Assembly (NCBI GenBank): GCA_025558075.1
Contig: JAHLKF010000009.1
Span: 496,001-560,000 of the forward strand
Direction: 5' to 3'
From: Gaertneriomyces semiglobifer
Taxonomy: Eukaryota > Chytridiomycota > Chytridiomycetes > Spizellomycetales > Spizellomycetaceae
DNA length: 64,000 nt
A program made the position numbers and the translations under genes. The notes below the pieces were generated by a model, which was not told the origin of the DNA, did not search any database, and saw only the letters and a program-made list of their open reading frames with translations. Positions within the stretch are counted from its first letter, which is position 1; each line of letters starts with the position of its first letter. Positions 9,191 to 20,617 of this stretch are shown in pieces.

Positions 9191-12177
9191 CCACAATTGC
9201 CTCATATGCATATGCTGATTTTTTTGGATTCTGAGGACAAACCAAGAACAGTGGATGAAATAGACAGTCTAATTAATGCCAAAATTTCAGACAAAACTGT
9301 CCATCCACTTGCATATGAAGCAGTTACGACATGTATGCTTCACGGTCCCTGTGGATTACAATTTCCGAATGCACCATGCATGGTGGATGGCAAATGTTCA
9401 AAATCTTATCCACGTCAGTTTACAAACACTACTGTTCATGTGAACAATGGTTATCCTATATATCAACGACGTTCACTCCAAACTATGGATACAAAAACAG
9501 ATTTCAAATTTGATAATCGCTGGGTGGTGCCACATAATTTATACCTTGCAACAAAGTACAATCCTCATATCAACGTGGAAATCTGCAACAATATACGTAC
9601 TGTAAAGTACTTATTTAAGTATGTTTACAAGGCCATGACCATTCTACGATCACTGTTACACAAGAAGCACCTACATCTGATGCTTCTATCAATACTACTT
9701 CCGATGAAGTGAAGGAATATTTGGATTGCCGATACGTCTCTGCTTCCGAAGCATCATGGCGCATTTTCAATTTTTGATATGCATGGGCGACATCCAGCGG
9801 TAGAACAGCTGCCATGTCATTTGCCAGATCAGCAAACTGTCATTTTCAGTGACGATGCCAATCTTCATGATGTTATTGCTGCTACTTCAGCAGTAGATAC
9901 AAAATTGACAGCTTGGTTCAATTTGAATGCTCAACCAGATCAAATAGGTGCATTTGCTCGCACTTTGATATATATAGAAATTCCGGAACATTTTGTATGG
10001 CATCGTCGAGTAAAGCAATGGCGTTTACGTACACGTAAAGCTGTTATTGGAAGAGTGTACTTTGTACATCCTACAACTGGTGAACGATACTACTTTCGGA
10101 TGCTACTAAATTTTGTGTGTGGCGCTACTTCTTTCAAGGATTTACAAACAGTAGATGGAGTAGAACACAATACATTCAAACTTGCATGTCTGGCATATGA
10201 TCTACTGGAAGATGATAACGAATGGAGCTTAGCATTGGAAGATGCAGCACTATGGGCTTCAGCTGCCCAACTTCATGAACTCTTCGCATCTATGTTATTG
10301 TGTTTTCATATTTCTCAACCTGAAGAAATATGGAACAAACATTGCAAGACCTTATCTGAAGATGTCAAACATCGTTTACGTAGAGAACTTGGCGATCCGT
10401 TGCTGAGAGTACCTGAACATATGCAAATTGAGCATGCATTGGCATCAGTTGATCAGATACTCCATCGTAATGGAAAGTCCCTGATTGATTTTCCTAACAT
10501 GCCTATCAGTTCCATCAGCTCTACTTGCAACAATCGATTAATTCAAGAAGAACTTATGTATAACTGTACAAAACTTCATGAAGAAGCTACAATCTTGGCA
10601 AATCGGCTGAACAATGATCAGGCTGCCATTTACAACAAAGTAACATCGGCTGTCACATCAGAAACACCATCTTCAGAGCATATCTTCTTCGTATCCGGTT
10701 CAGGCGGTACGGGGAAAACATTCCTTCTGGCATGCAATCATTTCGAAGCTGCGATCTGAAGGACACATCGTACTTGCTGTTGCTTCTTCTGGAATTGCTT
10801 CACTTCTTCTACCTGCAGGTCGCACTGCACATTCTCGGTTTCAAATCCCTTTACAACTTTACGGAGAAGACACTTACTTGCAACATCAAACGTAATTCCA
10901 AACGAGCAGATCTCCTCAATCAGACATCATTAATTATCTGGGATGAGGCTCCGATGACACATAAGTTTGCATTCGAAGCTCTGGATCATACGTTACGGGA
11001 TTTGACAACAATATCCAATAAAAAGGATGTTCCATTTGGTGGTAAAGTAATTGTTTTTGGTGGTGACTTTCACCAAATCCCACCTGTCATACTAAAAGGT
11101 TCCCGAGAAGACATTGTCAATGCTTCTTTACAACCATCCCACCTATGGAAACATATTCAAATATGTCACTTACATTTGAATATGCGAGTATCTGCTTCAA
11201 ATAATGTGGATCAACAATCTTTTGCCGAATAGGTCCTTGGAATTGGTGATGGGACCTTGCCAACAACTGATGTCAATGATATGGAAGTCATTGAGATTCC
11301 ATCTCAATTTCGGCTTCCTCAACAATTTCCAACTCTACAAGATTTGCTTAATACAGTGTATCCAAACCCTCTTCAGCATACTAATGATGCACCGTTTCTA
11401 CTTGAAAGAGCTATTTTGACTCCTAAAAACGAAATCGCTGATTTGATCAATGACACTGTACTTCAAAGTATTCCTGAGGACACATACTGCTACTACAGTG
11501 CCGATTCGATTGCACCTCTGGATTCTACAGACTCATAAAAACAACGTCTCAACGTTGTATCCAACGGAATTTCTAAATATCCTCAATTTCGGCAACATTG
11601 CACCCCATAAGTTACTTTTGAAACCTGAAATTCCGATAATCCTGTTGCGTAATCTGAATCAGAACATTTGATTGTGTAATGGCACACGTCTGCGTCTGAC
11701 CAAAGTACAATCTCGGATCCTGGAAGCTCAGATCAGTACAGGATCTCACATCGGTCGAATGGTTTTAATTCCAAGAATTCAAATGTCATCTACTGGTACT
11801 GAATGGCCTTTTTTGTTACGTCGACGCCAATTTCCTATCAGGGTGGCATTTGCTATGACGATTAACAAAAGCCAAGGCCAGATACTGAACCACGTAGGTA
11901 TTTACCTTCCAGAGTCGGTGTTTTCTTATGGACAGTTATATGTAGCTGTCTCAAATGTAACCTGTGCTTCCAATAAACATATTTTTAGTTTATATCCATT
12001 TTCTGCTGGCACACATATGAGAAATGTTGTATATAAAGAGCTTCTGTTAGTGCCTTAGTATAGTTTTGTTAAAATACTACTTATTTTCCTGATGCCACAA
12101 AACAGTAGTTCCTTCTTCTGTGAGCTTAGACATTCCAGCTCTTCACCTGTGATCCCAGCACAGGTTTGCCATACTAG
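9191..12177 (+). mobile_element. Decayed Helitron with intact 3' terminus
   Basis: Rep-helicase coding remnants (9197-12058) are followed by a canonical Helitron 3' end. A hairpin with a 7-bp stem is formed by ACCTGTG at 12145-12151 and CACAGGT at 12159-12165. Eight bases later comes CTAG at 12174-12177, followed by a T, the usual insertion context. The 5' TC end was not found: the N-terminal part of the transposase is missing and the element is cut at about 9191 next to an inverted-repeat arm. Confidence 0.85.
9197..12058 (+). pseudogene. Helitron Rep-helicase (PIF1-like) pseudogene
   Basis: The sequence begins inside the HUH Rep domain (LPHMHMLIFL, the Helitron form of the HUH strand). It continues through YLFKYVYKG, CRYVSASEASWRIFNF and HGRHPAVEQLPCHLPDQQ into the PIF1-type helicase. 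The helicase has Walker A SGSGGTGKTF near 10695-10725, LIIWDEAPM (Walker B), VIVFGGDFHQIPPV, and the C-terminal [17 protein letters not shown] and [12 protein letters not shown] motifs. The frame changes at least near 9635, 9775, 10730 and 10860, and stops occur at about 11230, 11536 and 11669. The protein cannot be made. In life it would nick DNA and unwind it for rolling-circle transposition. Confidence 0.9.
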
Positions 12178-12614
12178 TGGTTATTCGATAAGCAAATCAC
12201 ATGACCTAAACGTCACGTGACACAAGTCGGATGCAATGATACATTGCATTGCGTTCGCATGAACTTACACCCCTAACCCTGCCGCACACCCAGCGGACCT
12301 ACATTTTTCCCTCCCGTGGGACATGTCCGAGCGCATGTAAAAGGCATACCGTCAGACGTCCAATGTACATTTTCAGTTCGATCTCCGTCAGCACTCCAAG
12401 GCCATGATCTCCGTGGGACATCCAGCTTTGTAGCGTCAGAGCTCCTGCGGAGATCCTGTGGATGTGCGCCCGGATACTTTTTACCAGGGCATTCATCGGG
12501 GGTTCCCTGCATACTGGGTTTACCACTGGATGCTGCTTACACCGACAATAATATTGCATTATAATACAGCATCAGTGTTCATATACGTCGAAGATATGAC
12601 TGCCTTGATCACAG
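12178..12614. other. Unassigned repeat-flank sequence
   Basis: Only short overlapping open frames occur here. I see no domain or structured repeat besides the neighbouring elements. Confidence 0.4.
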
Positions 12615-12786
12615 TTCCTTGCCGGGATCGCTGCTTTCCTCTTTCTCCAAACCCATTGGCTCCGCGATACCTTCTTCGATATCACCGAAACTCAGTATCC
12701 TCGGACATGGTTTTGGTGATATCGAAGACGGTATCGCGGAGCCAATGGGTTTGGAGGAAGAGGAAAGCAGCGATCTCGACAAGGAA
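12615..12786. repeat. Long foldback (inverted repeat), ~76-bp arms
   Basis: The left arm (12615-12690) and right arm (12711-12786) are inverted copies with about five mismatches in 76 positions, separated by a ~20-bp spacer. The left arm on the minus strand and the right arm on the plus strand both read the same protein-like frame (GIAEPMGLE, then EESSD). The transcript would form a very stable hairpin. I could not identify the parent sequence or a target duplication. Confidence 0.85.
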
Positions 12787-13013
12787 TCGTGATGTGTTCT
12801 GGGTGGAAAATGAACTTGGAAGAAAATCGCGAGTTGAACTGTTGGAGGGAGGCAAATGCCATGGAAACGGACGTTGCTAACGGACGTGGCAAACGGACGG
12901 ATGTCCGGGGGATCTCCGCAGAGTCGACATGCAGCGCAGATCCTTGTGAATGTCCCCTTGCACATACTAACCCAGCAGCTCCGACGGATGTCCCCAAAGA
13001 TGTGTAGCGGGAC

Positions 13014-13290
13014 TGTTGTAAGGGGGTCCCGGTGACATACACGTCATAGGGATACCCTAACCAGGGCGCGCGCTATGACATGGGTTCTTATCCATATCAG
13101 CGCATACACGTGTGTCATGTGCCCGTGAGCACGTGACCCATGTGACTGGGTGCCCTAACACCTGACACATGACCTTTTCCGTCAGGTGGTTCTCTTATGC
13201 CGGGCATTCAACTGTACTCTGAGAACCTTAGACTTGAATACACATAAGCTTATTAGAAGGACCAGAGCCTCAGCAGGATCCTCTGCAACA
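13014..13290 (+). mobile_element. Solo LTR of the Ty1/copia family, 277 bp, with 5-bp target duplication
   Basis: The LTR starts TGTTGTAAGGGG and ends CCTCTGCAACA, matching 2489-2765 in the opposite orientation and of equal length. It is flanked by GGGAC on both sides (13009-13013 and 13291-13295), a perfect 5-bp target-site duplication. This is the usual outcome of recombination between the two LTRs of a full copia element. Confidence 0.95.
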
Positions 13291-13559
13291 GGGACTACAT
13301 TGACGTGACTCCTTCAGGACATCCTGTGTACCTTCGTAGGAGCATCCGCGTATGCTCTCTGAATGTGCGGCCAAAATGTGCTGGGGAACAAAACTTCGCA
13401 TGTACTGACGTACTCCATTACCTAAGCACTCCCGTCGGACATCCCGCAGGGTTGGGGTGTAGAAATAACCCACTTGCATCTATTATGGAATCTTGCAGCC
13501 AAGTTATCATAGGTTCCTATAATATGCATATGTATCAGGGGTATACCTTAGGCCTAGGA

Positions 13560-14242
13560 ATGCTATGGTGATTTCTGTTGGAGGAGTTCATACATGTACA
13601 CAGGTGAACTGCGTTCATCGCATTGCACGGCACGGGTACCGGTATGTGCAGACTGTTGGCGCACAATCATCAGCGACGGTCGTCGACGGGGTAGCGGGCA
13701 TTTGCGCACACAGGAGTTCCTACAATGAATACACCATATTGCATCTCATGGCAGTGCACATGCGCACTACGAGCATGCGTCGGAACAGCTAACAGGCTGA
13801 CGCAGGCCCCGCCCGAACGTCCGCGCGCTGACATTTGCGACGGGCATACAATTGCAAGAGTTCATACCCAAAGCGCTTCTTCAGATTGCACGGCAGTCCA
13901 CGGGTTTGCTAACGGAGCAAGCGTACGTAGGCACTACGAGCATCTGTGCTGTTTGCGTCCGAACCGCTGACAGGTTGACCGCGTGATCCCAGCGCGGGTT
14001 GGTAACACTTCAACGGAGTAACCGCCTCCAGTTCTGCCCACTGGGTATCTACATATACAAGCTGTTAATGTTGTCGCGCAACCACCAGCGACGGCCGCCG
14101 ACGGGGTAGCCGTGCGCGCTGGGCACTTGCGCACACATTATTGCATCGCATGGCAGTGCACAGGCGCCTTTGCAAGCTGTACATGTACAAACAGACACTA
14201 CGAGCATGCGTCGGAACAGCTAACAGCTTGACAAGGAGATCT
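13560..14242. repeat. Two-copy degenerate repeat, spacing ~415-430 bp
   Basis: Blocks recur in direct orientation. CACTACGAGCATGCGTCGGA is at about 13765 and 14196, with a shorter relative near 13930. CAGCGACGG followed by CGACGGGGTAGC is at about 13671 and 14086. The copies sit just upstream of the Helitron-like terminus at 14243-14270, so this may be a non-autonomous Helitron with internal duplication. No credible gene is present. Confidence 0.65.
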
Positions 14243-14270
14243 ACCCGTGATCCCGGGTTGGCAATGCTAG
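14243..14270 (+). mobile_element. Second Helitron-like 3' terminus
   Basis: A short hairpin (ACCCG at 14243-14247, CGGGT at 14254-14258) is followed, after eight bases, by CTAG at 14267-14270 and then T. The layout and the TGATCCC loop resemble the terminus at 12145-12177. A related hairpin without the CTAG occurs near 13982-14002. Confidence 0.65.
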
Positions 14271-14726
14271 TTTTGTTGTGTTGGCCGTTGTTGTGTGAAC
14301 TGTTAATGTTGGGATTAGCAATTTGCATATGCTCTTGATCTAATTGATGAACTTAATTACGGATGATGACGGGAGAGGAACTAGTACTAGTACTAATCAC
14401 AGCACACACACTCTCTCTCAAGCTCAGCTTGCCAAGACAGACTGGCAGGACGACTTATCCATGCATCGAACATCAATAATAAATTCATAGTAACCATACG
14501 AATGAATAAGGATGATACCTCCCCATCACTCACTAATGCAAATCATTTCACACCCAATCCCAATTAACAAAAAGACGCTGGTAGAAGTCGGTGGAACTGC
14601 CCAGAAGTGGATGGCGGCACAGTCACGTTCAGCATGCTTTCAGCGGGAGGCAAAACAAGGCAGGCGGCCATTTCCATTCCTTCTTCGTCTCTTAAGAAAA
14701 CTTCAGCGCAGCGGTGGTTCCTTTGT

Positions 14727-14735
14727 TATATATAA
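14727..14735 (+). promoter_or_regulatory. TATA-like element upstream of the DnaJ gene
   Basis: TATATATAA lies about 280 bp before the DnaJ ATG. Two pyrimidine-rich stretches follow it. It is called only from position and sequence. Confidence 0.3.
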
Positions 14736-15015
14736 TATACACACCCTCCACAGACAGAGGGTTGTCTGTTGTTCCCATTATAAGGTGAGGACGGGTGTGT
14801 TGCGTGCTTCTTCTCTGTCTCTCGAACTCTCTCAACTCACAGCTGTATAACCAAGTTATATAGAAAAAGAGGGGTTTCCACCTTCATTTGTACTTTTACT
14901 GACTGCTTACAAAAACACACTTTTTCGTACGTCGACGACAAAAAAGTTATACGACGTGTCATCTATCTCGGAATTTCAAGCAAACACCTTCTACAACGCT
15001 TAACGCTTTCGCATA

Positions 15016-16320
15016 ATGGTCAAGGACACAAAATACTACGACCTGCTAGAGGTCTCTCCGAACGCTTCAGAGTCCGATCTCAAAAAGGCCTACAGAAAAT
15101 TGGTAAGATGACGATGCAAAAAAAAAACAGCTCTCGCATCAACGGCACAAAAATGGCTGACATGCAAGAACCCTTAGGCACTCAAATATCACCCGGATAA
15201 GAACCCTGATGCGGGTGACAAATTCAAGGACATTTCCCATGCATACGAAGTCCTGTCTGATGCGCAAAAGCGTGATGTCTACGACAAATTCGGTGAAGAG
15301 GGTCTCAGCGGCGACGGAGGCATGGGAGGGGGCATGAGCCCAGAAGACCTCTTCTCGCATCTCTTTGGTGGAGGCATGTTTGGCGGCGGCGGTGGTAGAC
15401 GCGGTCCCCAGGGCCCGAGAAAGGGTAAAGATATGGCTCACGCTCTCAAAGTCTCGTTGGAGGATCTCTACCGCGGAAAAGTCAGCAAACTTGCTCTGAG
15501 CAAGCAGATTCTTTGCGCAAAGTGTGACGGAAAGGGTGGAAAGGAGGGAGCGGTCAAGTCCTGTGGTGGTTGTAACGGAAGAGGTGTGCGTGTTGTCATG
15601 AGGCAATTGGGACCCATGATTCAGCAGATGCAACAGACTTGCCCAGAGTGTAATGGAGAGGGAGAAATCATCGACCCGAAGAACAGGTGCAAGGGATGCA
15701 ATGGAAAGAAGGTGACCACAGAGCGAAAGATTCTGGAAGTCTACATTGACAAGGGCATGCAAGACGGTCAAAAGATTACCTTTGCCGGTGAAGGTGACCA
15801 GGCACCCGGCCTCATACCCGGCGACGTCATTATTGTCGTAGAAGAAAAGGAACACCCGAGGTTCAAGAGAAAGGGCGATGACCTCTACTACGAGGCGCAT
15901 ATCGACCTTCTCACCGCCCTTGCCGGTGGCCAGTTTGCCATTCAACACTTGGACGACCGCGTTCTCCTCGTCAACATTCTTCCTGGAGAAGTCGTCAAGC
16001 CGGGAGACGTCAAGGTCATCAGCAATGAAGGTATGCCTGGATACAAGCGTCCATTTGACAAGGGCAACCTGTACGTCAAATTCGACATCATCTTCCCGCC
16101 TCCCAACTGGGCCGCCCAGGACAGGCTCCAGCTCTTGGAACAGGTCTTGCCGCCTAGACAGCCGCTACCGGATTCCGCCAAGGGCCGGGATGTGGAAGAA
16201 GTCGTGTTGAGTGCGGTAGACCCGATGCAACAACAGCGTGCATACGGAAATGGACACGGTCATGGAGATGAGGATGAAGAGGATGGGTCTGGTCCGAGTG
16301 TGCAGTGTGCTCAACAGTAG
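15016..16320 (+). CDS. YDJ1: Type I (class A) DnaJ/Hsp40 co-chaperone, YDJ1-like
   Basis: Two exons, 15016-15102 and 15178-16320 (intron GTAAG...TTAG), encode 409 residues, the usual YDJ1 length. The intron interrupts the J domain just before the HPD motif (exon 1 ends KAYRKL, exon 2 starts ALKYHPDKN). A Gly-rich linker with [10 protein letters not shown] follows. The zinc-binding domain has four CxxCxGxG-type repeats ([36 protein letters not shown]), then the C-terminal substrate-binding domains. The protein ends CAQQ, a CaaX box expected to be farnesylated as in yeast Ydj1, placing part of it on the ER or mitochondrial surface. It would stimulate Hsp70 ATPase and pass clients to it in the cytosol. 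Confidence 0.97.
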
Positions 16321-17211
16321 AGAATTTTATTTCGTTTCCTTTTTTTTTTCTTCTTACTCTAAAATATCGCCCTCCTTATATTCTCGCTTTCTTTATTTTG
16401 ATTGTTTTTGTCCTTCCTTTGTTTGTTTCAATCTCCTATGGGTATGACTGGGGGACGGAGAAAGGGAATATCTATCGCGGGGGGCCAGCCAACGGTTGTA
16501 ATATACTACTACTACTACTATGATACTACTACTATACATTCGCGGATTTTTTATTCAAGGCCCCCTTCCCACCAAATACGACAAAGTGTTCATATGCGAA
16601 TTGGATTGTTTGGAAATTGGGGACCTTTAAAACACAACATCTTTGAGATTTTTAAAAAGTTGATAGTTTTTTTTGAAGAAAACTATTTCTGTACTTGTAT
16701 TCGTTTTAATGAAACGTAGGGTATGTGTATCTGTGTGTATCTGTGTGTGTGTGTGTGTGTTGTGTGTGTGAGGAACCACATAAACGTACGGTAGGATATA
16801 AACTAACGAGTATCAGCATTACAAAAGACATTTCTCAAAAAGGGAGGGGGCGAACCGAAAGATGGGTTGAGGAGGAGTATCTCCACGTTTTTCATGGTGT
16901 TTGTGTGCCGATGGAGGATGTGAACGACGGGACGCGGGCAAAGCTTGATGGTGTTTGAGGGGTGGATGCCATCTCGGACAATATAAGGGGTTGTTTGGGA
17001 CCTGTGGTGTTTGGGCGGCTGTGAGTGGTTGTGGTGTTGGTGGTGTTTGTGCGAGGGAATGTGGCGGGGACACGAGGTGGACGTCGTTTAGGTGTCAGTA
17101 ACCATTTGATAGGTGTAAGTAACGCCCTAAAACCATAATACCACAAAAAAAGATGAGAAATGAATGGGTTGTTGGATGTGGAGGGTTTTTGCAAAGAGGT
17201 GCGGTTTAGAC
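16321..17211. other. Intergenic region between convergent genes, with microsatellites
   Basis: It contains the DnaJ 3' flank, a TAC-triplet run near 16503-16535 and a GT-rich run near 16723-16770. Open frames across the GT run are low-complexity. No gene is supported. Confidence 0.6.
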
Positions 17212-18951
17212 TTACCCTACTAAACCCGTGCTTGTTCCTGATGGAGTTGTGGATGCGTTGGAGAGGGTATGGGACGGTCCTAGAGAGGCGCGTAGTCCCT
17301 CGGTGTCGTCACGTGTGACTCGACGGACGATGACTGTTGGCGGAACGGTGTTGCCTAGACGTTCTTGTTCTTCGACCATGGCGAGGATTTTGTGTCGCGT
17401 GCGCGGGTCTACGACGTCACCCAGCCATTCGATGGGTCGTTTTAGGGTTTTGCTGTTACTGTTGTTGTTGTTGGTACTTGTGGTGGGAGTACTACTGGAA
17501 GCGATGGCTGATGGGTATAGACGGTGAGGGACAACAGGTGTGTTGGTGGAATGTCGGGTGTACGACGGCCCTACGCGGGTCCATTGCTCCTCGTCGCGGG
17601 ATATCGCGTGTATCTGCGGGCGAGTCGTGGTGGTGGTGATGAAATCGTCAAAGTCCATGAACGGATCATCCCCTCCAGCTATAGGTTGTGCCGTCTTTCG
17701 TTGCGTTCCATTCGATGTCCCTGGCGCACTTTGCACCTGCGCATCCACCAAAAACGGGTTTCCCGAATCGACAATCGGTGGTTTCCATCGCGGAACCTGC
17801 AGTGACGTGTCCATTGCCGAGTCCTCGTCATTACTCAAATCCACAACCGGAATGGGAATCTTGTCGACATCTACCGCCTCTGCGGGCGGACTCTTCATCA
17901 ACGTGAATAAAACCCGGCCGCCACAAGGTAAGATTTGACCATGTCGCTTATGCACGTATCGTCCAGCCTCAGTGTCCTTCGACCTCATGAAACGTAGCCT
18001 CCACCCCTGTTCATCACGCACCACAATGCCGCGCTTCAACCCACGTCGGCAGATTTCCAACACGGCGAATTTCAGTACGTCGGATTCTAACGCGTCGGCA
18101 CTAATTCTCTCTGCAACAGCCTGAAGACCCGGGTCATCCTGGCATGCCAGTTGAAATGATAGCGTGAGCACCGTCCCTCGCACAATGAGCACACGGAATT
18201 CAGGAAACGAGAACGGAGAAATATGCGGGTATCGAGCAACAGCTGTCGACATGACATTGGAAAAATGAATGTGTTGATCGTCGTCATCTACAAGCATGGA
18301 TGTCTCGTTGTGATGTTCTCCATCCACTGGTTCCGGAGTATCCACCTGTATAGGCTCTTGTGATTGGGCACTGAATCGTTGCTGTGACGATCTGATCGTA
18401 TTTCCACTCCCACTGTCCTGCGTTACGCCATCAACCGTAGCAGTCGGAGACCCCGTTGTTGGCGGTGACAAATTCTGATTCTGAGAATTCCCCGCACTCC
18501 TTCTCGGAATCTCCACCCGGATTCCATCGCTCCTCCCACTTACATCAACATTCGACGAAGTCGATCTCCTCCGCCCTCGCACACTCAAATCCACCGGTCT
18601 CCTAGTCCCATACGACCTCCTCTCCCGACTCAACAGCACTTTACTCTCACTCTCCTTCCCAGGCGGCTCCTTGCCATGTTCCATCCGATAATGTCGTTCA
18701 AACTCCGCAACATCCCGTGACACCTGCGTGCACCCTCTCACACAACACGGAACAGTATCCGTAGACCCTCGATGTTCGCATGCTAGCACATCAATCGCAT
18801 TCGACCATACTTTCCCGCAATCGCTGCATTGCCGTTTCTCTAGCTGACAGCTACACATGTTGCTCGTGTGCAGCCGTAAGGCGTCTTTCGATGCCATAGC
18901 CAGGAAACAGAGCGGACACAGGTGTTGTGCCAAGTACTTGGGCCTTGTCAT
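17212..18951 (-). CDS. C2H2-type zinc-finger protein, single exon, 579 aa
   Basis: The ATG at 18951 begins MTRPKYLAQHLCPLCFLAM. The first ~95 residues hold three Cys/His clusters: CPLC...H...C, CSDC...CEH, and CVRGC with HYRMEH, the last being a good C2H2 finger. A long Ser/Pro/Asp-rich and basic region follows (RRRSTSS, DDDDQH). A folded central part around residues 245-350 contains FSFPEFRVLIVRGTVLTLSF and GWRLRFMRSKDTEAGRYVHK. The C-terminal third is low-complexity. The N-terminal fingers suggest nucleic-acid binding, possibly a transcription regulator. I do not recognise the central domain. There are no introns, and the gene is convergent with the DnaJ gene. Confidence 0.8.
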   Translation of the reverse strand: MTRPKYLAQHLCPLCFLAMASKDALRLHTSNMCSCQLEKRQCSDCGKVWSNAIDVLACEHRGSTDTVPCCVRGCTQVSRDVAEFERHYRMEHGKEPPGKESESKVLLSRERRSYGTRRPVDLSVRGRRRSTSSNVDVSGRSDGIRVEIPRRSAGNSQNQNLSPPTTGSPTATVDGVTQDSGSGNTIRSSQQRFSAQSQEPIQVDTPEPVDGEHHNETSMLVDDDDQHIHFSNVMSTAVARYPHISPFSFPEFRVLIVRGTVLTLSFQLACQDDPGLQAVAERISADALESDVLKFAVLEICRRGLKRGIVVRDEQGWRLRFMRSKDTEAGRYVHKRHGQILPCGGRVLFTLMKSPPAEAVDVDKIPIPVVDLSNDEDSAMDTSLQVPRWKPPIVDSGNPFLVDAQVQSAPGTSNGTQRKTAQPIAGGDDPFMDFDDFITTTTTRPQIHAISRDEEQWTRVGPSYTRHSTNTPVVPHRLYPSAIASSSTPTTSTNNNNSNSKTLKRPIEWLGDVVDPRTRHKILAMVEEQERLGNTVPPTVIVRRVTRDDTEGLRASLGPSHTLSNASTTPSGTSTGLVG

Positions 18952-19378
18952 GGTTGCTGTGGTTTCCTTCTTTTCCCCTCCGCCTTGCTTTCCACTCGCA
19001 CTGCCTTAACTCGAGTGTATGCCTTGCAACCTGTCACTGATGGCACTTGCATTTGGCCCACCTTGGGGTGAGGCGCGTATTACCTAAGTGATTACACTCT
19101 CTTATTAATCAAACCCAGCATGGGTTTACAGATGAAAGGCGGAATTCAAAGTAATGATATTGAAAACGCAGGTTCAACTCGTATTAATTCATGCCTTTGA
19201 AAGATGGAGAACTTGTTCGCAGGCTCCGATTCCAATTCAGGATCAAGTAAATAGAACAAATTATCCTAGTAAATACCGCTACAGCTACCTCTTGGTCCCT
19301 ACTTTCAGGTGTGTCTCTCACGTTGCGCCCCTTCGCCACAGATTAAATGCACTTTGTTGATGGAGGATCCCCAACACC
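18952..19378. other. Intergenic, nothing recognised
   Basis: This is the 5' flank of the zinc-finger gene and the 3' flank of the SFC1 gene. No supported feature is present. Confidence 0.5.
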
Positions 19379-20617
19379 TCATATTTCTGCGTTGGAGGAG
19401 GTGTTGTTGTTGTAGTCCTCAACCTTTAACTTGTCCCCTACGTTCACCATCCACTTGTACACTCTCTCGTAAACCATGAATGTAATCGCCTGCCCTGGCG
19501 CAACACGCAATACGCGCGGAGTCAATCCACGATAGAATGCGCGGTACCCTTCATTCTTTGCAATGTTTTTGGTCACATTCATGAACCGAGCCCAGCCCTT
19601 CTCCTGTGACGGCGTCTTCTGGATGCGCGTCTTGATTGTGTCAATAGGTGCGTTGAAGAGCGGTCCACATGCTCCTGATATGAATCCCATTATCAAGTGC
19701 TGGTAAGCAGGGAGGGTTTCATGCTGAGGCTGGGAATCGTGAAGCTTTTTCCTCAGCCACTGGTATACAGTAAAGTTGGCTGCCTGATTTGTTGCTTGAC
19801 GCAGCGCAGTCAACCCAACACCCTTGTAAAGCGAGCTGACACCTTCCTCCTTGACCATCACATATGCGCAATGCGCAGCATTGCGGTATTTAGGGATGTC
19901 GAGAGGATCCGTCATCGAATGCCTTTGCGCCTGCAAACGAATCTTGATCACATCCATAGGAGTCACAACCAACACTGCCTCCGTGGTACCAGCAGCCAAT
20001 CCAGCTACATAGATCAACATTTCAGTCAGAAATCGGTTCGGTTATCGAAATAAGTGACTTCGTCAACTCACCAATAAAGTTACCGCCAGCAGAAACAACG
20101 CCAGTCTCCTTGTTCGCGAGCAGACCCTTAAAGTACTCGAACGACGAGAATCGAATTGCCATCTTTGGCACAATGCCGGTCACCACGGCACCAAGACCCT
20201 GCAAGAAAAGCAAATTAAAATGCGTTCTTCATTTCCTGCTCACATCCATCCATCATTTGCACATAAAAGGACTGGCATTCCTCTGAAAAGTAGGGAACGC
20301 CGGCAATTGTACATGTCCACTTAGTCGCAAGTGATAATTACCTTGTAAAGAGCAAGGAATCCCTCTTTCTTGGCAATGTTGACACCAACGGTGATAAAGT
20401 TCTGCTTGCCAGCCTGAGCAGCCGCTGCTTTCATTGCTTGACCAGCGACTGTTGCAACGGGACGCTTTGCGGCGGCCTCACCGCGCAGCTGCAGGCGAAC
20501 CTTGATGGTGTCAAGAGGGTGACATGACAACGCTTCACAGCATCCGGCGACACCACCTGCGAGAAGGTGGATGGCGAGGTTCTTCTTCTTAGGGGCGGCT
20601 GCTCCGTCTTTTGACAT
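19379..20617 (-). CDS. SFC1: Mitochondrial succinate-fumarate carrier (SFC1/ACR1-like)
   Basis: Three exons, 20617-20342, 20198-20072 and 20004-19379, keep phase and give 342 residues. The protein has the three-repeat mitochondrial carrier fold with signatures HPLDTIKVRLQ, TPMDVIKIRLQ and APIDTIKTRIQ. Sequence around GLGAVVTGIVPKMAIRFSS, AGLAAGTTEAVLVV and TPRVLRVAPGQAITF closely follows yeast Sfc1. Sfc1 exchanges cytosolic succinate for mitochondrial fumarate across the inner membrane and is needed for growth on C2 compounds. An Ala/Lys-rich insert (RGEAAAKRPVATVAGQAMKA) after the first signature is longer than in yeast. Both introns have standard GT-AG ends. Confidence 0.95.

Noticed and set aside
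17228..17938. Plus-strand open frames opposite the zinc-finger gene
   Set aside because: They are antisense to a 579-residue frame with clear zinc fingers and have no features of their own.
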